A DNA stretch of 64,000 nt, from contig OZ253474.1 in the NCBI GenBank assembly GCA_965261695.1, forward strand, positions 3,534,001-3,598,000, written 5' to 3'. The notes under the pieces are model-generated. The model was not told the DNA's origin. It did no database searches and saw only the letters and a list, made by a program, of their open reading frames with translations. The position numbers were made by a program, and so were the translations under genes. Every line of letters begins with the position of its first letter. Position 1 is the first letter of the stretch. Source of the stretch: Bin5 sp965261695 (GTDB taxonomy: Bacteria; Chloroflexota; Anaerolineae; Caldilineales; Caldilineaceae). Positions 17,378 to 25,962 of the stretch are shown here, piece after piece.

Positions 17378-19033
17378 TCAGGCAGCCTCGTAGGGATTGT
17401 GTTCGTCCATCAAGAGGCCGCCGATGCTGTGCAGGGGCACTACGCGATACGAAGGCCACTCGTCCTCCTCCCACTCCGCCAGCTCCTCCTTGTGCCCCAG
17501 CCGCCGCACCATGCTCCACTCGTCCTTGAAACCCACCCGATAGGCCGAACTGGCATCCCAGAACGCCAACCCGTCCACCCCTTCCGCGTAGAACGCCAGC
17601 GCCTTGTCGCGGTAGTCGGCCGGCGACTGGCGGCGCGGCATGACCTCTGGATACACTTTGCACTGCGTGCCGCGCGTCATCCTGACGAAAGCCGCAATGT
17701 CCATATCCATGATGTTGTGCAAGGGGTAAGGGATGATGAAATCGACCAGCCCCTCCTGTGCCCACGTCGCCGCATCCAGGCCGTGTTCCATGTTGAGCGT
17801 TTCATTGTTGAGCACGTAAGCCGAAAGCTGCACGCTGCGCCCCTGTTGCGCGCCGACCTGGTTCAACTCATGTCGGAGCGCGCGCATGAAGTCGGTCATC
17901 ACGCCGGCCTTGAAGCGCAACCAGAGGGGATCATCCTCGGGCAGGTCTCGAGGATCCTGGCCGTGGCGCTGCCGGAAGCCGTCGATCATGGGCTGCTCGT
18001 AGAGGAGGCAGGGGAGGCCGCGCACGAAGCCGAGGTTGATGCCATCGGCGCCGCGTTCGGCGACTTCGCGGAAGAGGGCGAGCAGGAAGTTGCGCACGCC
18101 GGGGAAGGCGTAGCTCATGCGCGTGACCGGGCGGCCGGAGCGGCTGACGCAACGCCACTGGGGATGCTGATAGTAGAACTTGCTCTCGAAGCCGTGATTG
18201 GGCGGGTAGACCCAGCCGCCGACCAGGTACATGCCGTGCAGTTCGAGGCCGAAGCTGTGGGCGTACTCGATCACCGTCGCGAGCGGATCGATGCCCTGCG
18301 CTTTGAGGATGCGAAAACCCTCAACCCAGCTGGACAAAAACTCTTCGACAAAGTCCCACTCTTGACGCAGCGCGGTTTCGCCGACACTGGAAAAGAAGTA
18401 GGTTTCGCTGCCGCTGCCAATGCACCACAGCAGCTTCTGGAAGTCGGAGTCGCGGAAATGTTCCAGTTCCCCTCTCATCCCCTCCAATGACCTCGGCTCC
18501 AGGTGGGCAGCGTCGTTGTAGGCGATGAGCCGTTTGGTGTCGCTGCGGGCCTGGTCCTGCTTGATCGCAGCGACCTCGGCTTCGCTCAGCGGCTCCAGCT
18601 TCACGTAGGCAAGCCCGGCCCGCCGCCCTCCGACCTGGCTGATATGCAGGTCGCGGCCGGTCAGGTCAGCGTGTATCCAGAACGCCTCCCTCAGCGTGGC
18701 GAACCCCGAATGCCATTCGTGACCGGTCGCGGAAGGCCTGGCTGTGAACACAGGTGTGTAACACGGCGCGCCGCTGAGCTTGACCCGCAGCGTGCTGTCT
18801 TCCCAGTCTGTCCAGACACCCAAATGGATGGCATGCCAACCCTGCACATCCAGCGGCAGCGTCAGTGTCGGCGCCGAACACTCGGAATCGGCCACCAACA
18901 TGGTGCCTGATACGCCTTCAGCCTCGTAGGGGATGGTTTGCCAGCGGCTCTGCCTGGGCGTAGGTGATAGGGCTGCGCTGGGGCGTGAGCGGCTGAGGTC
19001 GGAAATGTAGATAGCGGTACGTTCTGTAGTCAT
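17378..19033 (-). CDS. family 10-like glycosylhydrolase, paralog A
   Basis: A 551-residue protein with the same architecture as the 12557 paralog: N-terminal beta-sandwich with LPLDVQGWHAIHLGVWTDW, then a barrel with GSGSETYFF, GMYLVGGWVYPP, NLGFVRGLPCLL and a shared C-terminal MDEHNPYEAA. From about residue 195 on the two are nearly identical, also at the DNA level, whereas the N-terminal third has many substitutions and a two-residue indel. The start ATG has only a weak AAGAG site. It is the first enzyme gene after the peptide-type importer, so it may act on the imported compound. No signal peptide is visible. Confidence 0.6.
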   Translation of the reverse strand: MTTERTAIYISDLSRSRPSAALSPTPRQSRWQTIPYEAEGVSGTMLVADSECSAPTLTLPLDVQGWHAIHLGVWTDWEDSTLRVKLSGAPCYTPVFTARPSATGHEWHSGFATLREAFWIHADLTGRDLHISQVGGRRAGLAYVKLEPLSEAEVAAIKQDQARSDTKRLIAYNDAAHLEPRSLEGMRGELEHFRDSDFQKLLWCIGSGSETYFFSSVGETALRQEWDFVEEFLSSWVEGFRILKAQGIDPLATVIEYAHSFGLELHGMYLVGGWVYPPNHGFESKFYYQHPQWRCVSRSGRPVTRMSYAFPGVRNFLLALFREVAERGADGINLGFVRGLPCLLYEQPMIDGFRQRHGQDPRDLPEDDPLWLRFKAGVMTDFMRALRHELNQVGAQQGRSVQLSAYVLNNETLNMEHGLDAATWAQEGLVDFIIPYPLHNIMDMDIAAFVRMTRGTQCKVYPEVMPRRQSPADYRDKALAFYAEGVDGLAFWDASSAYRVGFKDEWSMVRRLGHKEELAEWEEDEWPSYRVVPLHSIGGLLMDEHNPYEAA

Positions 19034-19133
19034 GGCAATACTCTTGCTTCAACAGGGAAGACTCAATTAATTGTCAGCTGTGAATGATCTGTCCTCCCGC
19101 AACTGCCCTGAATGTAGTCAACGGGAAGCAAAC

Positions 19134-20036
19134 TCAGGACAGGATAGCGCGTGGGTCCAGGGCATCGCGCAGACCGTCGCCCATGAAGTTGATGGCCATC
19201 ACCGTCAGCAGGACGGCAACCCCGGGCGGGATCCACACCCACCAGTAGCGTTCCAACACGGTCAGCGAATGGGCCGCATTCAGCATCACTCCCCACGACG
19301 GCGTCGGCGGTTTCACGCCCAGCCCCAGAAATGAAATCCCGGCCTCTGTCAGAATCGCGCCCGCGATCCCAAACGTGGCCGCCACCATGAGCGGCGCCAG
19401 GACATTGGGCAGCACGTGCCGCAGCATGATCAACCGGTCCGGCACGCCAAGGCAGCGCGCCGCCATGACAAAATCCCACTCGCGCACCGACAAGATCTGC
19501 CCTCGCACCAGTCGCGCCATGCCTGTCCACCCCAGCAGCCCGATCACCAGCATGACGTTCCAGATGCTCGGGCCCAACACGGACACCACGATCATGATCA
19601 GGATCAGGCCGGGAAAGACCATCATCACGTCGGTGAAGCGCATGATCACCATATCCACCGCGCCTCCGAAGTACCCGGAAAGTGTCCCCAGCGCCAGCGC
19701 AATTGCCACCGCAATCGACATCGACACAATGCCCACCGCCAGTGACACGCGGCTGCCGTAAACGAGCCGGGCCCAGATGTCCCGGCCCAGCTGATCTCCA
19801 CCCAGAAGGAACTCCCAGCTCGGCGTTCCCCACGAATTGACAGGGTAGATCTGGGCGGGGTCTCGTCCTCCCGTCGTCAACGGCGCGGCGATCGCCACCA
19901 GGCAGATGACAACCAGGTAGGTCAGCCCCAACATGGCCATGCGGTGGCGGCGAAAACGGCGCCAGGCGCGCGCCCGCGGCGACTCAATAGACTGTTCCGC
20001 TACTTCCAGCTGTGCCGCTGCGGCTCGTTCTGCCAT
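19134..20036 (-). CDS. ABC transporter permease, DppC/OppC type
   Basis: A 300-residue inner-membrane permease of the peptide/nickel family. The N-terminal cytosolic arm leads into a first membrane helix (LTYLVVICLVAIAAPL), and at least five further helices follow. The LGTDxxGRD-like motif LGGDQLGRDIWARLVYGSR and the EAA loop AARCLGVPDRLIMLRHVLPNVL, which contacts the ATPase, are clear. AGRD and FLGLG (SFLGLGVKPPTPSWG) are family hallmarks. The ribosome-binding site GAGAGG lies within the end of the DppB-type gene 12 bases upstream. No ATPase gene follows, unlike most dpp operons. Confidence 0.92.
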   Translation of the reverse strand: MAERAAAAQLEVAEQSIESPRARAWRRFRRHRMAMLGLTYLVVICLVAIAAPLTTGGRDPAQIYPVNSWGTPSWEFLLGGDQLGRDIWARLVYGSRVSLAVGIVSMSIAVAIALALGTLSGYFGGAVDMVIMRFTDVMMVFPGLILIMIVVSVLGPSIWNVMLVIGLLGWTGMARLVRGQILSVREWDFVMAARCLGVPDRLIMLRHVLPNVLAPLMVAATFGIAGAILTEAGISFLGLGVKPPTPSWGVMLNAAHSLTVLERYWWVWIPPGVAVLLTVMAINFMGDGLRDALDPRAILS

Positions 20037-20048
20037 GCGTCTGCCTCT

Positions 20049-21011
20049 CTACTCGTACCGTATGCGCGGGTCGGCGACGCCATAGGAGATGTCCGCGATC
20101 AGGTTGGCGATCAGCACCGCTATAGCGGTCACCAGCACGCCCCCCATGACCAATGGGTAGTCTCTCTGCCGCGTCGCATCGACCATGATCGACCCGATTC
20201 CAGGATAGTTGAAGACAAACTCGATCAGCAGCGCGCCGCCAAACAGACTGGGCAAGCGCAATCCCAACACCGTTATCAGAGGAAGCAACGCATTGCGAAA
20301 GGCATGCCGCCCGATGACCGCGCGCTCCATCAGCCCCTTCGAGCGCGCCGCCGTGACGTATTCCTGGCTCAACACTTCCAGCATGCCCGCGCGCGTGAAA
20401 CGCAACAGGCTGCCCAGCCCCTCATACGTCAGCGCGAGCACCGGCAGGATCATGTGCTCCAATCGATTCAGCAAGGTCGGCGGCACGCCCGGCGTGGATA
20501 TGCCGCCCGTCGGCAATATCCCCAGGCCCAGCGCCACGAAGTAGACGAGCAACAGCCCCAGGAAGAAGCCCGGTATCGACGCGCCGGCGAACGCGAACGC
20601 CGTCAGCGCATAGTCGAGCGCCGAATAGGGCCGCAGCGCCGAAAGAGTGCCCAGCACGATGCCGCCTGCCGACGAAAGCACCATCGACAGGGCGATCAGA
20701 GTGACGGTGTTGCCGATTCCCCTCGCCATCGTTTCCCTCACCGATAGGCCCGTCCGCACCGAATAGCCCAGATTGCCGCGCGCGGCCTCCTTCAGCCACA
20801 GTGCGTAGCGGACCGGAATCGGCTTGTCGAGGCCCAGGCGCGCCCGCGCCTTCTGCATGTCTTCAGCGCTCCATTCGTGCGCCTCCATGGGATTGATCAT
20901 GGCAGAGACGGGGTCCCCGGGCGCCAGCGCATAGATGGTGTAGTTGATGATACTGATCCCCAGAAGCAGAGGAATGACCAGCACCAGGCGGCGTATGATA
21001 TAAGGTGACAT
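20049..21011 (-). CDS. ABC transporter permease, DppB/OppB type
   Basis: A 320-residue permease beginning MSPYIIRRLVLVIPLLLGISI, the standard DppB opening with a first membrane helix. The cytosolic EAA-type loop TAARSKGLMERAVIGRHAFRNAL and the C-terminal PRIRYE are family features. APGDPVSAM near the N-terminus is diagnostic. It forms the heterodimeric channel with the 19134 product and receives substrate from the 21241 binding protein. The ribosome-binding site is weak (GGA). A 229-base gap with a strong stem-loop separates it from the binding-protein gene. Confidence 0.92.
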   Translation of the reverse strand: MSPYIIRRLVLVIPLLLGISIINYTIYALAPGDPVSAMINPMEAHEWSAEDMQKARARLGLDKPIPVRYALWLKEAARGNLGYSVRTGLSVRETMARGIGNTVTLIALSMVLSSAGGIVLGTLSALRPYSALDYALTAFAFAGASIPGFFLGLLLVYFVALGLGILPTGGISTPGVPPTLLNRLEHMILPVLALTYEGLGSLLRFTRAGMLEVLSQEYVTAARSKGLMERAVIGRHAFRNALLPLITVLGLRLPSLFGGALLIEFVFNYPGIGSIMVDATRQRDYPLVMGGVLVTAIAVLIANLIADISYGVADPRIRYE

Positions 21012-21138
21012 GATTCCGAATTCGAACTCCGCCAGCCCGCGTCTTAGCCAGGAGAGCGGTCTGGCAACGGCCTACCTGCCATCGAACTGCACCCGAAACG
21101 ACCTGCGGCCGCCACTCTTGTCCCGGGCCGCGCATCTG

Positions 21139-21183
21139 AAAAGGAGCCTCCTGCCTCGCGAATGCACGCACCCGCGAGGCAGG
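21139..21183 (-). terminator. stem-loop/attenuator between binding-protein and permease genes
   Basis: Arms CGCGAGGCAGG (21173-21183) and CCTGCCTCGCG (21150-21160) form a perfect 11-base-pair stem with a 12-base loop. On the minus strand it is followed by AGGCTCC and four T at 21139-21142. It probably works as a leaky terminator or 3' stabiliser that raises binding-protein mRNA over permease mRNA. Confidence 0.55.
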
Positions 21184-21240
21184 CCGGCGCCAACAGCTTT
21201 CTACTCTCTGCCGGGTAGCGGGACGCTACCGAAAATCGGT

Positions 21241-22938
21241 CTAGCTCGCCTCGTCCGCCACCCAGACTTTCTCCATGCCCCAGTAGTTCCTCGTCATCGT
21301 AGCGTAGACCGGCTGGAAGTCCTCATCGCCGTGCACGCGCTTGTTGATGGCGTAGACCTGGGCCTGGCGAATGTGGTAGGCGACGGGCAGCTCCTCGGCC
21401 GCTATCTCCTGCAACTGCCACACCAACTGCTTGAACTCTTCACCCTCAGCCAGGAGCGCCTTGTCTATCAGTTCCACGGCTTCGGGGTAGGCCGCGCCAA
21501 GCCAGTTTTCATTGTCGAACCTGGAGCGGATCTGATTGACGCTGATGCCGTAGCCGAAGGAAGTGGGCATAATATCCCAATCGTGTGTCTCTTCCAGGGT
21601 TGAGGCATATTCGGCCCCGACCGGATGCGCTTCCGCCTCCACGCCGATCTCCTTCCAGTAGCCAATCATGAAGGAGAACCAGGTCTCGATGAAGGGGCTG
21701 AGATCATCCCAAAGGAGACGCAGCGTCTGGCTGGAGTCCCAACCCGCTTCCGCCAGCAGTTCCCTGGCCTTGTCAGGGTCGTAGGGGAAATCTCTGATGT
21801 TCGGGCTGACTCCGGCTTTGCCGAAGTAGAAGGACGCCTCCGGAACATCGCCCAAATCGTACCAGACCGTCTGCAGGAACTGTTCGCGGTCCAGCCCGTA
21901 CATCAGGGCTTGGCGCACCCGCTTGTCCTGGAGGTAGGGCTGGTGCTGATTGAAAGCGACGCCGATCGCTGCTGTTCCGGAGGGGAATTGGAAGCGCAGA
22001 TGCGGCATATCCTTCATGCGCTCATACTCGCTGGAGGGTAGCTGGCCAACCAGCACCTCGCCCGCTTCGAGGCCCGCGGCCAGGGCCTGATTGTCGATAA
22101 ACGGCAAATAGACCAGCTTGTCCAGCAGTGGTTCCCCGCGGAAGTAGTCGGGGTTCGGGTCGTACTCGACCACCTCGTTGTGCAGATACTTGCTCAGCTT
22201 GAACGGCCCCAGGCCGACACCCGTCTTCAGGCCCCAGTCGGTCTTGCAAAGTCCGACATCCGGTCCCGCGCCGCCATAGGCGTCCACCGGCACCTCGCTC
22301 AGAATATGTTCCGGGATAATCGTCGGCACCGCAATCGACAGGAGGAAGCTATCGCGGAAGGGCTGGGTCATCTCAATGGTGATAGTGTAGTCGTCCGGCG
22401 CATTGACACCGCTGATGCTGTCAGCCTCGCCGGCCTTGAACTCGTCCATACCAACGATCAGCCCTTTAATGTCCCCGTAGCCATAGTTCTGGCCGCTCTC
22501 GGGGTGCCCCATGGCGCGTAGGGTGAACAATACATCGTTGGCAGTGAACGGCGCGCCATCGTGCCATGTGACGCCCTGGCGCAGTTTGAAGGTAATCGTG
22601 CTGTCCGAAAACTCCCAGCTCTCCGCCAGGTCCGGGATAACCCCATTGAGACTCGAGTTGATTTGGACCAGGCCGGCGGCCAAGAAGCGCCGCAGGTAGA
22701 CGTCGCTACTGCCGCCGTAGTTGGCGATGGCGCAGAGGTTCGATTCGGTGCGCTGCCCATAGCCATACACAAGCGTGCCGCCCTTCTCCATTGCCTCCGC
22801 CACAGCCGGCGCCGTCGCAGCCGCTTCCATCGCGGCCGGCGGCGCGGCCGGCGCACAGTGGGCGGCCAGCAGACCAGACCCTATAACGGCCGATGTTCGA
22901 AGAAAATCACGACGATTCATTCCTTTTCTTGCGGACAT
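21241..22938 (-). CDS. ABC transporter substrate-binding lipoprotein, family 5 (peptide type)
   Basis: A protein of about 565 residues starting at ATG 22938 (an in-frame GTG lies nine bases further up). The leader carries a twin-arginine motif NRRDFLRT, a hydrophobic stretch and the lipobox LLAAHC, followed by the Ala/Pro-rich linker typical of Chloroflexota binding proteins. The mature part has the SBP_bac_5 signatures FKLRQGVTWHDGAPFTANDVLF and VRQALMYGLDREQF. It should be exported folded, lipid-anchored and deliver a peptide, opine or oligosaccharide-like ligand to the two permeases downstream. It is the first gene of the P450/PhyH cluster. Confidence 0.9.
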   Translation of the reverse strand: MSARKGMNRRDFLRTSAVIGSGLLAAHCAPAAPPAAMEAAATAPAVAEAMEKGGTLVYGYGQRTESNLCAIANYGGSSDVYLRRFLAAGLVQINSSLNGVIPDLAESWEFSDSTITFKLRQGVTWHDGAPFTANDVLFTLRAMGHPESGQNYGYGDIKGLIVGMDEFKAGEADSISGVNAPDDYTITIEMTQPFRDSFLLSIAVPTIIPEHILSEVPVDAYGGAGPDVGLCKTDWGLKTGVGLGPFKLSKYLHNEVVEYDPNPDYFRGEPLLDKLVYLPFIDNQALAAGLEAGEVLVGQLPSSEYERMKDMPHLRFQFPSGTAAIGVAFNQHQPYLQDKRVRQALMYGLDREQFLQTVWYDLGDVPEASFYFGKAGVSPNIRDFPYDPDKARELLAEAGWDSSQTLRLLWDDLSPFIETWFSFMIGYWKEIGVEAEAHPVGAEYASTLEETHDWDIMPTSFGYGISVNQIRSRFDNENWLGAAYPEAVELIDKALLAEGEEFKQLVWQLQEIAAEELPVAYHIRQAQVYAINKRVHGDEDFQPVYATMTRNYWGMEKVWVADEAS

Positions 22939-23322
22939 TTCGCTCACTCTCGTTTTAGCAACCTGACAGTTCAGCAGATTGCTAAGGCTGCCTTTCCTCA
23001 GCCCGTATAGTCCGGTTTCTCACCAGCCATTGTCCTCTGGTGAACAGCTATCGTGACATGATCGACCTCTTTTCCCTCCTTTCAGAACTCCGAGAGCTTA
23101 CACAAACCCTGCCAAGTTCTCAGACCTCTACCAAACATCCAGCTAGAACGTGTTTCAAACTGGCTGACGGGCTAGTGGTGTGATAAAGCGAGGTGCTGCG
23201 ACCAGGGCACAAACGTCTCGACTCCTCTTGGGCAATGCGGAATAAGGGAAAAAGCCTCTTCTTGTTGCTAGCGCATTTTGGTGTAGCCAAGTCTTGCGAC
23301 CCCGGCCATATTGCGGCAGGGG
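22939..23322. other. intergenic gap, no gene
   Basis: 384 bases upstream of the binding-protein gene; it must carry that operon's promoter, but I could not find a convincing -35/-10 pair at 16-18 base spacing. The left end holds the stem-loop at 23298-23324. Confidence 0.6.
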
Positions 23323-23324
23323 TC
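23298..23324 (-). terminator. stem-loop at the aminotransferase stop codon
   Basis: GACCCC/GGGGTC plus an inner GCC/GGC pair around a 7-base loop, with one G-A mismatch. It overlaps the stop codon of the class III aminotransferase gene. No T-run follows on the minus strand, so it is a weak terminator candidate. Confidence 0.35.
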
Positions 23325-24720
23325 AGACCGGCTGATCTTTCAGATCGCAAAAGCAGTCACGGATCACCTGTACCGCTTCCAAGACAGCCTCAGGTTCGAT
23401 ACAAAGAGGCGGCGCAACCTTGAGGAAGCCGCGACCGGTTACAAACATCATCACGCCGCGGCGGACGGCTTCATGCACGATGGCGTCGGCCAATGCAGTG
23501 TCCGGCTCGCCGGTGTCGGGGCGGATGAGATGGGCGGAAATGAACAGGCCGAGCCCTTGAATCGTAAGCACATGCCGGGGGAACTCGTGCTGTAGTTTTT
23601 TGAGCTCTTGCAATGCCAATTGGCCTGTGCAAGCCGACGCGGCCACGAGGTTTTCATCCTCAAGCACGGCGAGGTTGGCCAACGCGGCCGCCGCGCACAG
23701 CGGGTTGCCGCCATGCGTGCTGGACATATCACCCGGAGCCGGTTGGTCCATCAGCCAGCGTGGGCCGATGACCGCCGAAACCGGCAGGCTCGAACTCAGG
23801 CCCTTGCCCATGGTGATCAGATCGGGGACCGTCCCGACATGCTCGAAAGCAAAGAATCTGCCCGTTCGTCCGCAACCGGACTGCACCTCGTCGAAGCAGA
23901 CCAGAATATCGTTCTCCTTGGCCCAGTCAGAGAGCGCACGCGCGTAGCCGGCAGGCATTGGCCAGGTTGCCCAGCCCGGGACCGGTTCGGCGATGATGCC
24001 TGCGATATGTTCGGGCCGGATGTTGCGTTGCGCCAAGCTGTCGATGCACTTGTGAAAGCAGGATTCGTCGCATTGTTCCTCCCGGCTGCAACCCCACGGA
24101 CAGTTCGGGCTGAAGGGAAACGGGATCTGAAAGTGGTTCACCTGCTCGCGTTGGATCCAATCAGTCGGCTGGGGCGAACCGGAACTGAGGCCGGCGGCGA
24201 GCGAGCGGCCATGGTAGCAGCCCTCGAAACTCAGGATGCCGACCTTGTCGGGCGAAATGCGCTGGCCGTGGCGCCGCATCAGCATGATGGCGCATTCGTT
24301 CGCTTCCGTGCCGGCGCTGAAGAGGATGGCCTTCGCATCGGGGATTGGCGCCAGCGCCGCCAGTTTTTCGAGCAGCAGCAGACGTGCTTGCGAGGGGAAG
24401 GAATATGTCGCCAGCAGAGGCTGGTCAGCGGCACGGTGGATCGCGGCGCGGATGCTGGGGTGCGAATGACCGGCGTTGGCAACGACGATCCCGCTGGTCA
24501 GGTCGATCCACTGGTTGCCATAGGGGTCGCGTACGAGGAAGCCCTCAGCCTCATGCCAGAGGATGGGAGGCATGCCGCTCGTCGAGACCGGTTCCGCCGC
24601 ACGCAGGCGCTCGATGAGCGGCACCGATGCGGGGACCGGGATCGAGGTGACGATCCGCCGCCAGCGGCTATGCACCGTAGTGGTCGGCTGCGGCTGTAGC
24701 TCTTTGATCTCCAGCGCCAT
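23323..24720 (-). CDS. class III PLP-dependent aminotransferase (aspartate aminotransferase family)
   Basis: A 465-residue fold-type I enzyme resembling GabT, ArgD and dialkylglycine decarboxylase. Lys306 in TMGKGLSSSLPVS is the PLP Schiff-base residue and Asp277 in FDEVQSGCGRTG contacts the pyridine nitrogen; FSAGTEANE and SFEGCYHGRS bind the phosphate region. A Cys-rich insert, C207-x3-C211-x5-C217-x3-C221-x3-C225, sits in the middle of the large domain. It transfers an amino group from an amine or amino acid to a 2-oxo acid. The start ATG follows AGAGGTC and a strong promoter lies 51 bases upstream, so it is a single-gene unit or starts its own transcript. Confidence 0.9.
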   Translation of the reverse strand: MALEIKELQPQPTTTVHSRWRRIVTSIPVPASVPLIERLRAAEPVSTSGMPPILWHEAEGFLVRDPYGNQWIDLTSGIVVANAGHSHPSIRAAIHRAADQPLLATYSFPSQARLLLLEKLAALAPIPDAKAILFSAGTEANECAIMLMRRHGQRISPDKVGILSFEGCYHGRSLAAGLSSGSPQPTDWIQREQVNHFQIPFPFSPNCPWGCSREEQCDESCFHKCIDSLAQRNIRPEHIAGIIAEPVPGWATWPMPAGYARALSDWAKENDILVCFDEVQSGCGRTGRFFAFEHVGTVPDLITMGKGLSSSLPVSAVIGPRWLMDQPAPGDMSSTHGGNPLCAAAALANLAVLEDENLVAASACTGQLALQELKKLQHEFPRHVLTIQGLGLFISAHLIRPDTGEPDTALADAIVHEAVRRGVMMFVTGRGFLKVAPPLCIEPEAVLEAVQVIRDCFCDLKDQPV

Positions 24721-24770
24721 GATGCTGACCTCTTGCGGTAGATTTGCCTGAAACAGGGAATAGTAAATGG

Positions 24771-24799
24771 AGTATAGTCCTCCTCCTCGCTTTTGTCAA
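24771..24799 (-). promoter_or_regulatory. sigma70-type promoter for the aminotransferase gene
   Basis: On the minus strand TTGACA (24799-24794) and TATACT (24776-24771) are separated by exactly 17 bases. The expected start near 24764 leaves a leader of about 44 bases before ATG 24720. The remainder of the 24721-25035 gap holds no gene. Confidence 0.75.
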
Positions 24800-25035
24800 T
24801 GACGATTTACGCCGCGGTATTTCAGAAGGAATGAGATACATTGGAGACAGAATATGAGTAGGAAAAACAGATACAGAAAGGAGCAAGGGAGAACGGGGCG
24901 GATGTGCAGCAGCGAGCGAAGCCGGGCGGAGCAAAGCGTGCTTGCAAGGGGATGAATGATGGCGAACAGTTATGTCGACGGCGGCCTGTCCGTCTCAGAG
25001 TTTGATTTCCTGCGGCAATTCCGGAATCGCTTTTG

Positions 25036-25884
25036 TCACAGAGGATTCACCGGTCGAGGATACTGCTCCTCCGGCAAGTCAAGCCCCAGTTTCCACGGAG
25101 CCTTGATCCCGTACCCCAACTCGGAGCCACCGCTGATAATCAGTTCAATGCCGCTGATGTAGCCGGCCATGTCGCTGGCCAGAAAGAGGCAAGCATGACC
25201 GGCCTCCTCAATGCTGCCGCTGCGCCCCGGCCACTGCCAGCTATCCACCAGCCTGTCCAACTCTTCAGGATTTTCCGACCGGGCAACCCCTTGGATGCGG
25301 CTATCGGATATGATATTGCCGGGCAGGACGGCGTTCACTCGCACGCCGTAGCGTGCTTCGTCAATGGCCAACGCCTTGGTGAAAGCGCTGATTCCGCCCT
25401 TGGTCGCACAGTAGGTGGTGGCCAGCTGTTGACCCATTACGCCGACCAGGCTACCCAGATTGATGATGTTGCCTCGCGTCTTGCGCAGATGGGGCAATGC
25501 AAATTTGCAGGCGGCGAAATAGCTGACCAGGTTCACCCGCAGCAAATCTTCAAATTCTGCGATTGAGAACTCGTCAATGCTCCTGTGCGGCGGATGGGTG
25601 CCGGCGTTGTTGACCAGACAATCCAGCCGGCCAAATCGTTCCACCGTCCTGTCAACGACGCGCTCGATCTCGTCAGGATGGCGCACATCGCATGGTTCAA
25701 AGTGGCATTCGCCGGGACCCTGCGCCGTCAGTTCCGCTGCCAGCGCCTCGCCCGCTGCGCGGCCGCGCGCGCAGATGACAACCGGCGCGCCGGCTGCACA
25801 GAAGACCCGCGCGCAGCCCTCGCCTATTCCTTTGCTGCCGCCGGTGATCAAGCTGACCTTGTCAAAACCCTGGATTTCAATCAT
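25036..25884 (-). CDS. short-chain dehydrogenase/reductase (SDR)
   Basis: A classical SDR of 282 residues counted from ATG 25884 (a TTG four codons earlier is possible). TGGSKGIG at 14-21 binds the nucleotide and NNAG is at 92-95. The catalytic set is Ser145, Tyr158 and Lys162 (YCATK). NAD(P)-dependent oxidation or reduction of a secondary alcohol or sugar hydroxyl is expected. The C-terminal extension after the YISGIELIISGG segment is rich in Pro and Trp. It ends the long operon that starts with the sugar importer and follows a hydroxypyruvate-isomerase-like gene by 78 bases. Confidence 0.9.
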   Translation of the reverse strand: MIEIQGFDKVSLITGGSKGIGEGCARVFCAAGAPVVICARGRAAGEALAAELTAQGPGECHFEPCDVRHPDEIERVVDRTVERFGRLDCLVNNAGTHPPHRSIDEFSIAEFEDLLRVNLVSYFAACKFALPHLRKTRGNIINLGSLVGVMGQQLATTYCATKGGISAFTKALAIDEARYGVRVNAVLPGNIISDSRIQGVARSENPEELDRLVDSWQWPGRSGSIEEAGHACLFLASDMAGYISGIELIISGGSELGYGIKAPWKLGLDLPEEQYPRPVNPL

Positions 25885-25962
25885 GGGATGAACCAATTCG
25901 CTTTTGTGAGATCTGTGAGGCTGGAGAACGGAGATGAGCCCCGTGCGCAGGCGTCTCCATCG

